From Chrysoperla carnea (Eukaryota > Arthropoda > Insecta > Neuroptera > Chrysopidae): 64,000 nucleotides of DNA. This document shows, piece after piece, positions 1 through 16,651 of the stretch. Location of the stretch: NCBI RefSeq assembly GCF_905475395.1, contig NC_058338.1, forward strand, positions 96,643,435 through 96,707,434, read 5' to 3'. Position numbers and translations under genes: made by a program. Under the pieces are notes generated by a model, which saw only the letters and a program-made list of their open reading frames with translations, was not told the DNA's origin and did no database searches. Each line of letters begins with the position of its first letter. Position 1 is the first letter of the stretch.

Positions 1-506
1 TTTCTCCGTGCGGTGGCGTTGCTAAAAACGATGTGTTGGCGTCTCTGGTGTTTGAATTTATAGTTTAGAAAAAAAATTTTCAATTGTAAAATTACATGAA
101 AAACAATTAAAAATTTTTTTCTTCGTAATTTTTAGTAAAATTTAAAAAAAATTAAAAAACATGCAAGTTCTCTATTAATTGATAATAATATTTGTTGAAA
201 TAAAAATTAATTATTAATAAATAAATTAATTATTGAGTATTAATTAATAAATTAAGTTATTGGCCAGTGGTTTGGATTCAATACTGGTGGCGTTGCTATG
301 TATCAATTTTGGGAACTAACTTGTACATCAATAAGAAAACATATGTTCCTTATGTATTTTATGTCGAGTTAACAGACTTGTATATATATATGAGTGTGTT
401 TTGTATATCTAAAAACAAAGGGAAGATGATAAAATACCGGTTTCGCGCCTGATTGTAGTTTTCGGTTTTTTGCTAAATTCAATTAAAGTTAAAAATAAAT
501 ATTTAC
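1..506. other. Intron 3 of gene A, with a repeat shared with B2 intron 3
   Basis: No exon is visible here. The stretch lies just 3' of gene A exon 3 on the minus strand. Bases 175-390 match 22824-23010, which lies in intron 3 of the paralogous gene B2, in the same orientation; both contain TACTGGTGGCGTTGCT and GGGAACTAAC. This is either ancestral intron sequence kept since the paralogs split or a transposon present in both. Confidence 0.55.
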
Positions 507-1666
507 CACATTGAGTGCATTGATATGGTTTTTCTCCTGTATGAGTTCGTACATGAATAATATAATTCGTACCATCTGCAAATGCTTTCCCACAATATGT
601 ACATAAATAACGTTTATCTCCATGAATCTGAAAGGAGTTACAATTTGTAAGTATAATTGTTAGGGACCCGTACCCCTTATATTGCCTTATGTATTTCATT
701 TACTAACCCTTCGATGGCGTTTACAATGTCGAACACTTTGAAATCCCTTTCCACATATGTCACACGTAGCGTGCTCACGTACATGTTCTCGTAGAGTAGT
801 TTTGCATCCACAAACTTGTTGACATATTTTACAGCGAACTATTTCCGGTGAATGAAATTTGACGTCTCGAATCATTTCAAAAGTTTTATCACAATACATA
901 CATTTCACTATTTTTGAATGAACCAATTTTTGATGTTTATAAAATTCTACTTTAAACTTAAATCCTAAATCACATTCTTCACACCTAAACTTTTCTACCG
1001 TACTGTAGTCGTTTGAATTATTTTCGTTTGTTTCTATATTTGTATCTTTTAATTCTTCTTTAAGAGAAACAAATTCTCTTTTTACCGTTTCACTTTGAAA
1101 AGTTTCATCTGAATTATAAAAATTAAAAGAGTTATCTTCATTTTTAAAATCATCATCTTCGTCATTTGAATTTTCAACTTTTATGTTTGTTTGTGCATTT
1201 GCAACAATTTGCTCTAATAATTTTTCAGTTGATAAATATTGAAGTTTGAATTTGTAACATTGTTCCAAATATTTTATACATTCAGAACAAATATTTTTGG
1301 GCAATGAATCATCTGTTAATATCTACAAAACAATTTAAATGTTTAAGATTTTTATTAATTTTAAGTGTTCTATTATTTCTAAAAAATAATGCTAATAGAG
1401 AGAATGCAACAGTTTCATTTATTTCGTCATATGATACTAAACTATTGTTATTTCCGTTTTAATCTTGTAAAATATAAACAAAGTAAGTTTATTTATTTGA
1501 AACATACATGAACTGAAGCACATTCTTCTATCATTTCTTTGTATGTTTTTATTAAATTTGGAAGCAAGGATTTTTTAAATATCGAAGTCATCATTTCTTT
1601 TTTATTTAAACAAATTCTGCAAACATTTTCAAAATCATTCAATTTAAGCACTTTATCTTCCGCCAT
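507..1666 (-). CDS. ZAD C2H2 zinc-finger protein, 3' end outside window (gene A)
   Basis: Likely nuclear DNA-binding regulator of the ZAD-zinc-finger family. I place three exons: 1666-1508 (from ATG, 53 codons), 1322-708 and 627-507. Donors are GTATGT, GTTAGT and GTAAAT, and the acceptors end in AG. Exon 1 plus the start of exon 2 form a ZAD: Cys16-x2-Cys19 (VCRICL) and Cys65-x2-Cys68 (ICSEC). An acidic linker follows, then C2H2 or variant fingers with helix ends such as HQKLVH. Exon 3 (121 nt) encodes one whole finger, a TGEKPYQC linker and the start of the next finger. Exon 3 length and phase match genes B1 and B2 exactly. The remaining exons should lie left of position 1, so the gene is cut by the window edge. 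ZAD fingers usually act as dimerising transcription regulators; that role here is inferred. Confidence 0.85.
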
Positions 1667-3517
1667 TATAAATAATTTTTTCTCACTATTTACTTAATTC
1701 TTCAAAATTATTTTGATTAAAGATTATTCTTAAAACTGATTTGAATCAGTATATTTTAAATAACAAATCCTGATTTATGATTTAAATTATATTTGGAGAA
1801 AGATACATTTTAAACGAAATTTTTACAGCAGTCCATAGACATTCAATATTTTTACGCCTGTGTTCAACTACCACTATTCAGCGTATTTTAAAGTGGCTTC
1901 TAGACTGTCAGTAATATTGCGCAATATAATTAACACGCTTTCTATCTGCTTTTTTTTTTTAAATAAATAGTAGAGATTTAATATATTAGCTCTGTTTGTA
2001 ATAAAAACTACCAACATTTGTTTAAAATTTTTCATTAATCAAATAGATTTAGCAGAAATTGATTGTAAAAAGAAGAATTTCGGATTCAAATTCTACCTAC
2101 TCTACCTAACATCGACAAAATATTTCAAATAAAAAATATTAGTTTATAATATACTCTCTTAGCAGTTACGAATACGAGTTGACTTCAAAGTGACTCCTAA
2201 GTTGAATTTATGTTTTTTTTTTTAAAGTATCTTACTTCAAAGACAAACAACTTTTCCTCGAAGCATTTTTCCGTACCTAACTTACCCTATTAATTTTTAA
2301 CTAAAGAGAACTATTGAAACATACGACATTGAGTATTTCAAAGATGGTTGAAATGATTTATGGCGAAATCTGAAAAAGTAGGTAATCTTTTACTTTCAGT
2401 TTATATTTGAAAAAATATTAATCAGTTAATTTAAAAGTTTCGCTGAAAAGAAATTTGTGGGGATAAAATTACATAATACCAAATGTTTTCCAATAAATAT
2501 TTGTTTTAATTTTCGCAATATTATAGATCTTAGCTTCTCACAGAATACTTAATTTTGAATATTCGTTATTAAGCTATAATAGTCTAGTTGACAGTTCCGG
2601 GAGCGTTTTTCAGCACATAAAAATTGCAAAAATTAATTAATTTAAACCCCTTATAGTTGGAAATTTATTTTCAAGTTATTTTTTTAACAAGCCAGATAAT
2701 TGTTTATGAATAAAATTTTCGAATTCATTTTTACTTAAAAAAAAAAAAAAATGTTTAAATAATTGGCGTAAAATTTTTTTGGTTTTGTGGATTACTTCTT
2801 ATATGTATATATTTACTTAATAAAAAATGTTTAACTTGTTGAAAAATTGACTTTAAGATAAATCCAACGATAATAAATTCTTTAAAGTATTCAGAATCGA
2901 TCATACATTTTTTCAAATTTTTAAATTAATATTTAATCACCTACAAAAAATTATTTAGTGTGAGATACTCATTTTTAACGATATTACAACAATCTAAAAA
3001 TAACGCAAAAAGACGTATTTCAGCGTTAAATTAAAATTATAAATAATCGAGATAAACTTGCTGTGGAAGTTTTTTATTGAAAATTTCCTCCTCTTTAAGA
3101 ATTTTTTTTTAATTTGTTGATTAATATTTTATGAAATATTGGTAAAACACGAAATACCTTGTTTTTCATCTGTAATTGTGAATAACTATTGCAAAGCAAA
3201 TTTTTTATATGCTGAAAAACGCTTCCAGCACATTTTTCTAGACTTCATTCCGAATCCAACTAGCTGCACACGTATTTTTACGACCAGTATTTCTATATTT
3301 CACCAATTTGAACTTCTTGACTAGACTAATAACATCAAAATTTCATTTTTGTCTTGCAATCTCAAATCTGACTTATTTTTTAAAATATTATTAATCTGTG
3401 AGAATCAAAAAATAATTGTTTGAATTCTTATTTTGATAAATAACAACTTAAATAAAAAGTCTTCTCTCTGTTTAAATTTTAAACTAATTTCTATACTTAA
3501 AAAAATGAACTTCCGTG
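1667..3517. other. Intergenic, no gene seen
   Basis: AT-rich spacer between gene A and gene C. The short open frames have no recognisable domains, and stops are frequent in all frames. I see poly-A/T tracts but no clear repeat ends. Confidence 0.6.
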
Positions 3518-4672
3518 TTACGTCGTAAATCCAAGAACCGGAACCTGTAAAATAGTCATATGATGTTGGCCATGTCGTTTTATATGTTTCACTAAACCTC
3601 CTTTTGTGATAAATGTCTTCGGACAATCTTCACATTTAAACGGCCTCTCACCGGTGTGTGACCGCACATGTTCCACCAATCCGTCATGGCGATTAAATGT
3701 TTTCTCACAATATTCACACTTAAAAGGTCTAATTCCCGTATGGGTACGCACATGTGTAGTATACGTACTCTGATACGTAAATGATTTCTCACAAAATTTA
3801 CATTTAAATGGTTTTTCCCCCGTATGTGTACGCTCGTGTGTTATTAAACCATCTTGTCGTTTGAATGTTTTATCACATAATTCACACTTAAACGGTCGTA
3901 TATCTTGGTGGGATTTTAAATGAGTACCTAAAGCGCTTTGAAATGGAAAAGATTTATCACATATATCACATTTATACGGCCTTTCTCCTGTATGGGTACG
4001 TTCATGGGCGATTAAATGATTTGGTTGAGTGTAAGTTTTCTCACACGCGTAACACTTGTATGGCCTTATTTCCGTATGTACTTTGTTATGCGTTATTAAA
4101 TGAGCCTGCTGGACAAAAGTTTTATCACACACATTACACTTAAAAGGCCGTTCCCCAGTATGAGTACGTTCATGAGCATTTAAATTATTCTGTTGAATAA
4201 ATGCTTTGTTGCAATATTTACATTTGAATGGTTTCTCGCCGGAATGAGTCCGTTCGTGTGCTGTTAAATTATTTTGTTGCGTAAAAGTCTTGTTACACAC
4301 AGTACACTTAAAAGGACGTTCTGTCGTATGGGTTTTTTCATGTTTTTTTAATCTGCTTAAATTAGGGAATTTTTTGTAACAAATGTTACAAACAAGTTGA
4401 AATGCTGCGTTTGATGTAGCTTGTTCAGAATCTTGATCGTCGGAATCTGATCTCTCTTCTTTTATGATCACTTCGGCTTCGATACTTGGTTCCTCATCTT
4501 CGTATTGCTCGAAATCTTCATTTTGTTCATCTGTATCCGGTGTATCTGATCGTTCTTCTTTTATAATTACTTCACATCCATTTTCTGTTATTTCATTTTC
4601 AAATTCTTCATTAATTGGTTCAATTTTTACAGGACAATTGATCGTCTCAAATTGTGGGTTATATTCAGACAT
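3518..4672 (-). CDS. Ten-finger C2H2 zinc-finger protein (gene C), intronless
   Basis: Single-exon protein of 384 aa, probably a nuclear DNA-binding transcription factor. Residues about 1-90 are acidic and disordered-looking. They contain a VKIEP motif and two near-identical copies of VIIKEERSD, all fitting the SUMO-acceptor pattern (hydrophobic-Lys-x-Glu). Ten tandem classical C2H2 fingers follow, C-x2-C-x12-H-x3-H, from LVCNICYKKF to FKCEDCPKTF. They are mostly joined by TGE(R/K)P(F/Y)KC linkers, with variants such as TTERPFKC, TEIRPYKC and QDIRPFKC. The ATG at 4672 is the first Met and precedes the acidic region; the ORF ends in a short hydrophobic tail, LQVPVLGFTT. There is no ZAD, so it is a different subfamily from genes A, B1 and B2. 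The reading frame is intact. DNA target unknown. Confidence 0.9.
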   Translation of the reverse strand: MSEYNPQFETINCPVKIEPINEEFENEITENGCEVIIKEERSDTPDTDEQNEDFEQYEDEEPSIEAEVIIKEERSDSDDQDSEQATSNAAFQLVCNICYKKFPNLSRLKKHEKTHTTERPFKCTVCNKTFTQQNNLTAHERTHSGEKPFKCKYCNKAFIQQNNLNAHERTHTGERPFKCNVCDKTFVQQAHLITHNKVHTEIRPYKCYACEKTYTQPNHLIAHERTHTGERPYKCDICDKSFPFQSALGTHLKSHQDIRPFKCELCDKTFKRQDGLITHERTHTGEKPFKCKFCEKSFTYQSTYTTHVRTHTGIRPFKCEYCEKTFNRHDGLVEHVRSHTGERPFKCEDCPKTFITKGGLVKHIKRHGQHHMTILQVPVLGFTT

Positions 4673-4930
4673 TTTTTGTTGTGAATTTTTTTGAAATAGA
4701 ATAAAGATAAATATTTAGGTTTGTTCTATGTACAACTTTTAATGATAAATTTTTGACAGTTCATACATTAACAGTTTAAATAATGACCTCTGTATAACGA
4801 CGATCGTTTAAATATGTTTTGCGCATTCGTTACATATTATTATTCATAATATCAATAGTTTGTACATAGGGAAGAATTTAAATCGTTGTGTTTATGATTT
4901 CAAAAAAAAATTTACATGTACGGAATATTT
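4673..4930. other. Putative gene C promoter region
   Basis: Short spacer 5' of gene C on its strand. No motif here is strong enough to assign, and the region ends where a dispersed repeat begins. Confidence 0.3.
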
Positions 4931-5501
4931 TTATACCATGTATATATACATAGTATATTAAGTTTAGTCCCAAGTTTGTAACGCTTAAAGATATTGATGC
5001 TACGAACAAAATTTTGGTTTAGGTGTTCATAAAATTACCTAATTAGTCCATTTCCGTTTGTCTGTCTGTTTGTCGTCTGTCATCACGATTACTCAAAAAC
5101 GAAAAGAGATATCAAGCTGAAAATATTATAGTGTGCTTAAGATGTAAAAAGTGAGGTAAAGTTCGTAAATGAGTAACGTAGGTAAATTGGGTCTTGATAT
5201 CGTAAACCGTTAGAGATAGAACAAATGTTTAAATATAAAAAATGTTCCTTATCAAAAATTAAACAACTTTTGTTTGAAACATTTTCTTGTAAACATCACT
5301 GTTTACCCACGAGGGCGCTAATTAGGTGCAAATTTTGTAGTACGTATTAATATGGGAATATCAGTTTTGTGTGTGTGGTTAAATAAGAGTGGAAATCTTT
5401 CTTTATTTACGTGACGTTAAAAAACAAACGATTGCGTCTTCAAAACTGTCTTTACATGGTATTTTAACAATTAACTCAGTCAATTGTTTGTTTTCACTTG
5501 T
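4931..5501 (+). repeat. Dispersed repeat family R, copy 1
   Basis: About 570 bp, starting TTATACCATGTATA and ending GTTTGTTTTCACTTGT. Landmarks shared with the other copies (31007-31575, 32088-32573, 38738-39374, 48253-48808) are AGTTTAGTCCCAAG, CGTTAGAGATAGAACAAA, ACATCACTGTTTACCC and GAGGGCG. It carries no ORF. An inverted match to the start (TACATGGTATT) sits about 50 bp before the end. Probably a non-autonomous transposon. Confidence 0.8.
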
Positions 5502-5748
5502 TAAATTTAAATACACTTTTTTTTGACAAATGACAGGTGTAAAAGAATTGTTCTTTTGTAAACAATTGAGTATTTTCATGAATTTTAAATCCATTGAATA
5601 TAAATATAACTTTTTTACTATTTTTTAAAACTTTTAATTGTTTTTGGGACTAAATTTTCTTTTTTCTTCATAATTATTTAAATTATTTTTTGTCTAATAA
5701 AATTAAATAGAATATCATGGTAATTAAGAAAAAATTAATGCATCTTTG

Positions 5749-6654
5749 AAATCGACCTCTCAGGGGCATACCTATCCCCTTTTTTGGGACGGTAGTTGGA
5801 AGTTTTAATCATTTTTTTACAAATTACAGAAAAACTATGCTTCAAATTAAACAAAAATTCCAAATAAAAGTTCTAGCTGAAGTATTTGTGTATATTTTCG
5901 TTCTTTACGACTTTCTAGCTTCAAAATTGACAGAGATATGCCAATTTTAAAATAGAATTTTTTTGCTCATTCAATCAAATGAAAAAGTATTCATCTTGTA
6001 AACCGTTAGAGATAGAACAAAAAGTTTAATCGTAGAAATTACTTATAAACAAATTAATAACTTTTATTTGAAGCATTCTTCCGTAAATATCACTGTTTGA
6101 CTGTGAGGGCGCAACTTAGGAAAATACTTTCGATGTCCATTTTCTCCATAACTATATAAATATAGTTTAACAACATAAAGAAGTGTGTTTCAAAAATTTC
6201 GAAATTTTTGCAAGAATTTTTTTTTTCTCAAATGTCTCACAAAGCCACTAGTTGAAGTTAACCTGAAAAAAATTAATAACACACTTTTTTATAGTTTTGG
6301 AGAAAATGGAAACCAAAGTTTTTTCCTAAGTTGCGCCCTTACGGGTAAACAGCGATGTTTACGAAAGAATGATTCAAATAAAAGTTGTTAATTGTTGTAT
6401 AGGAATAACTTTTATATTTAAACTTTTTCATTTGATTCAATGAGCAAAAAAATTTAATTTTAAATTGGGCATATCTCGGTCAACTTTGAAGCCAGTCGAA
6501 AAAAAAAAAACGAAAATGTACACAAATACTAAAGCTAAAATTTTTTAAATTTTTGTTTGTTTGATGCAGTTTTTTTTTTTTTTTTTTTAATTTGTAAAAA
6601 ACTGATTAAAACCTCAAAAAAAAATGGGTTGGGTACGCCCCTGAGAGGTCGATT
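5749..6654. mobile_element. Foldback element with about 400-bp inverted arms
   Basis: The ends are inverted copies: ATCGACCTCTCAGGGGCATA on the left and TACGCCCCTGAGAGGTCGAT on the right. The arms continue as imperfect inverted repeats through motifs such as GAGGGCGCAACTTAGG and its complement CCTAAGTTGCGCCCT near the centre. No coding sequence. The inner part shares short stretches with repeat family R. Confidence 0.8.
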
Positions 6655-6689
6655 TTTTTTACGAAGTGTTTACAACCTAATAAACAACT

Positions 6690-7600
6690 TCTGGGCCACA
6701 ATTTTTAAGATACTTACCGAAATTCGAAATTTAAACTCAGCCTATTACAAATTGACAAATAGGGCCGATTCTTAAAATTTTGTCAAGTGTCAGAGATGAT
6801 TAGAGAAATCAAAAAAAAAAAATTTTACGCTGACATACACATCATCATGAAGGTTATAAAGAAGGAAAACGACCGCTACGTGTTAAAGCATTAGCGCATC
6901 TGTCCTTGAAAATTTGTAGAATTTATAGTTCATTTTTCAGCCACCAGCCGCGCTGTCATCATGAAGTAGTATCTGCGAAGTTAGCTGTTTATGAGTACAA
7001 GTAGATGAAGTTAGTTGCATAATGTACAAATTGATATATCATTTCAAATTAGAGCACAACAGCCCGCTTTTATTGATACTATTTAGCGGTCGCAGCGCCT
7101 CACTTATTTTATCCATATTTCGGGGACAATATTTTCTATAGCGATCGTTCTCTTTCTTTATAACCTTCATGCACATCATCATGAAATTACATCCTTAGAA
7201 AAAGTTGCTTAGAACACTTTTTTATACCCATATATACGGTTTTCATGACAAAATAAGCATTTTTAATTTGTTAATTATTTTGGTCTTTACTCAAAATTTT
7301 TACAAGTTTATTGAAATAATTTAAGTGTTATGTATTCAAACATTTCAAGAAATTTAATAATTTTGAGTAAAGACTAAAATAATTAAAAAATTAAAAATGC
7401 ATATTTTATCATGAAAACCGGTATATGGGTATTCAAAAATGTTCTAAGCAACTTTTTCTAACAGTTTTTTTTCGATATCTCTAACCTTTTTTGATGCTAG
7501 ACAAAATATTAAAAATCAGCCCTATTTGCCAATTTGTAGGAGACTGTGTTTAAAGTTCTGATTTCGGTTAAGTATCTTAAAAAATGTAACTCATCACCCT
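6690..7600. mobile_element. Nested inverted-repeat elements
   Basis: The outer arms (about 6695-6830 and 7450-7600) are inverted copies that include TTTTTAAGATACTTA and CAAATAGGG. Inside lie two further structures. One is an element at about 6850-7165 with inverted ends GGTTATAAAGAAGG and CTTTCTTTATAACC, bounded by the direct repeat CACATCATCATGA. The other is a near-perfect hairpin at 7197-7462 with arms of about 100 bp. No ORF is supported. Confidence 0.7.
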
Positions 7601-8640
7601 GTATGATTGTCCAAATTGATATTCCTGTAATTAACGAAAAAATGAGGTTGTCTGCATCTTAAATGCGACACACTGTATAATGTATAAGTAATACTAATAT
7701 GCACAATGGCGGTAGACCAAGCACATCATGTTTCACGTCACGTTATTATCATATAGGATCACTTTTATTTATTTATAACCCTCTAACCAAAAAAGTGGTG
7801 TTATTAGTTTGACCACTAAGTGTGCCTTTGTCTGTGGCATCGTATCGCCCAAACGGATGAACCGATTTGGATTTTTTTTTATTTCGTTTGAAAGGTAATT
7901 TAATGGAGATTGTTCTCTGTTACAAGTGTGAGTTTAGGGTTCCGTACCAGAAATTCCTGGGATTTTTTAAGATTTTGTTAAACTTCACTTGTATTTAAAA
8001 ATCATTTGTTAAAATTTAATTTTAATCTAATTTAGTTATTTTATGTATATCAAAGAATTTGTTAAATTAATTTTATGTGCAAAATCACTTTCATGAATAT
8101 ACCCAATTCTTAAATAAATATAATGGTAGGGGAGCTGAAAAGAAATTTAAGGGTAGGAACACAATTATTTTGTGTATGAAATGTGTACAATCTTTTAGGA
8201 TATTTGAACGGCTCGAATACTCAGACCTGGTCAAAGAGTAATGGGATCTCGCCAAAAATATTTTCGAACCATTTGGAAATTTTAAAACGTTCCTGATTAT
8301 TTAATCGAGTCTTTATGGCTCATGTTGACGCTTGAGGCTGAGCTTGAGTATCAAACATATTTCAACTATCAAATAGAGTAGCGCATATATTGATATATAA
8401 GTCTTTTATGCCTCATTTTTTTATTATTTGCGCCTCACCTATTATTTTTTTAATCTGATAAACCCACAATTGATAACCATATTCACCAGCTGTTATGGAT
8501 TATCATTACGTTTTATGCGTTTTAATATATACAGGACATTACTTTTAGTGTTTATATCTTGACATATCGACTTTCGATGTTAATGAACTTTTTTGTCGCT
8601 CATTTTTACAATTTGACGCTAACTCTATTATTGTCAGCTA
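7601..8640. other. Intergenic with degraded repeat fragments
   Basis: No gene is visible. Around 7815-7950, GGCATCGTATCGCCCAAACG followed by ACCGATTTGGATT and GTTTGAAAGG looks like a repeat fragment. That is a resemblance from memory, not a search. The rest is low-complexity AT-rich sequence. Confidence 0.4.
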
Positions 8641-9011
8641 GGTGAGGCTAGGGATGTGATTTTACCAGTAAAATATATTTTTTACTTAATTTATCAATAA
8701 ACTGCTGGTAAATTACCGGACAATTAAACAAATAAGTTTTTAATGCCAACTAGCATATCTAAAACGTATGATCGGAGCTATGAAGCATAACGCGGGATAT
8801 ATAAATATTAAATGAAATTTTGTATTCCTTCTTCTAGTTTTATAATTCAAAATTGAATTGAATAAATAATTTAACTTGATAAAATAGTCAAATGAATTTA
8901 GGATAGATGAATTTGACGGGGAATTGTTAGGATTTACATTACTGGGTGGTAATTTTTCTAAAATTGGAAGTAGAAAGAGAAAACATTTTTTTAATAAACA
9001 TTTTGTAAAGG

Positions 9012-15118
<6,107 letters not shown>

Positions 15119-15167
15119 TGTTTTTCAAAATTTATTTTCCCACTTTCTTTATTTACGAACACATGTA

Positions 15168-16554
15168 GGGTAAAGGCGGCAACAGTGGCTATAGCGGGAA
15201 CACTGGTGCAATAGGCATTGCTTAAAAACCATAAGAGATAACGTTTTATCTCTTTCATGCTTTAGACGGCCTTTCTATGCGTAGAATATCTACCGCCTGC
15301 GCCTGCAATGTAAATAAGTCGTGTTATGAGTGTTTCTTTGTTTTGACGATAAAAAAGTGAATTTTAAGGCAAGATATACTTTGAATTTATTCGCGAAAAT
15401 TTCGTTATATCAAGGTATTATTAGTTTTGCTGGAAAGTAAGTTTAATTGAAATTATTTTGGTAAATACTGAACTTCGACTCACGCAAAACTGCGGCGCGT
15501 GGTGTAGCTTAATTCCAAAATGGCGGTTTTGTACACAGTGGCTCAAATCACTTGAGGTCACAGTGGTTCATGCCCCACTGTGTACTTACTATGTCTACTA
15601 ATAATAACATTACTTTAGCCAGAAGCCAGAAAAAATGTTGAGATTATTTTAAATACTGTGCGTTACTCTTTTACGGATTATAAGTACGAAAGAATGCCGA
15701 AGGTTCTTTTCAATAATTTAAAAATGCCAGATTTATGGAAAATCGAAATGGCAGATAAGAACTGGCTTTAAAATTTTAAAAGTTGAAATCCAGTACTTAC
15801 TTTAAGAAAACTTGAGTGCAGTCTCGCAAGAGCAACGGCATTCAATAGAACAAAAGTAGAAAGATTCTATAACAACTTATAAAACCAAATGAAAAGGAGT
15901 CCAGCATTTGCAGAGAGAACAAGAATATTTATTCTGGACGATACTTCTACAACCACGATTCAAAAACCGCAGAAAGTAATCGCACCAAAAGGTCGTAAAA
16001 ATATAGGTAAAGTAACAAGTGGTGAAAGAGGCACAAATGTTACCACCTGTTGTATTATCAGTGCGAGTGGAGTAGTGATGGTATTCCCTAGAAAAAACTA
16101 GATGGATTTTATGATAAAGAATACACAACCGGGTACTCTTGGGCTTGTAACTCCAATAGGGTGGATGAACTGCCCAATTTTTTCCAGAAGTAGACACTTT
16201 ATTTCAGCAAACTAATAAAACTCCAGAAAATGAATAAATAAAGACTGCTTAAAATACAAAAACAGCATTATTATTTTACTTATATTATTGGTGATTCGCT
16301 GTGAACTTGCCTGATTCACTGTAAAATGAGGGCCTATTCACTGTATCCGACACCCAGTACACAGTGGTTCAAAACGATTTTTTTTTTAAACACTGCCTAT
16401 CTCCCAATATATTACTCTGTTGAACTAAATCGAATTAAATAATCAATATATATTAGTTACACTATACACTACTCCTATTTGCATCTTCCTAGCAATCTTC
16501 TAAGTCAAGTGAGGGGTGCTTGAAAAAAGTGAACCACTGTTGCCGCCTTGACCC
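15168..16554 (+). mobile_element. pogo/Tigger-like DNA transposon, inactive, upstream of B1
   Basis: A 1,387-bp element with terminal inverted repeats GGGTAAAGGCGGCAACAGTGG and GGGTCAAGGCGGCAACAGTGG (the latter read on the minus strand), flanked by a TA duplication (15166-15167 and 16555-16556). These are features of the Tc1/mariner/pogo superfamily. It carries a broken transposase. It sits 50 bp 5' of the gene B1 start codon. The corresponding flank of B2 lacks it, and homology between the two genes stops at its border. Confidence 0.85.
15640..16200 (+). pseudogene. pogo/jerky-like DDE transposase remnant
   Basis: Three stretches read like a pogo-family transposase but are separated by stops. 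The first is a region with WLxNFKSRNPVLTLRKLE and LARATAFNRTKVERFYNN. The second is the DDE core start LDDTSTTTIQKPQKVIAPKG followed by VTSGERGTNVTTCCIISASG. The third is FPRK with TLGLVTPIGWM. The catalytic Asp region is LDDT where the family normally has VDET. Stops near 15769, 15880 and 16100 and the short length (about 180 recognisable residues) show that it is dead. Confidence 0.75.
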
Positions 16555-16651
16555 TAGTCTTACGTCAGTAAAATCTTAAAAAAAAAACAGCTAAAATCAC
16601 AAAACGCCATGTAAAGATACTTTTTTGGTATGTTATTTGGACCTCTTGTCG

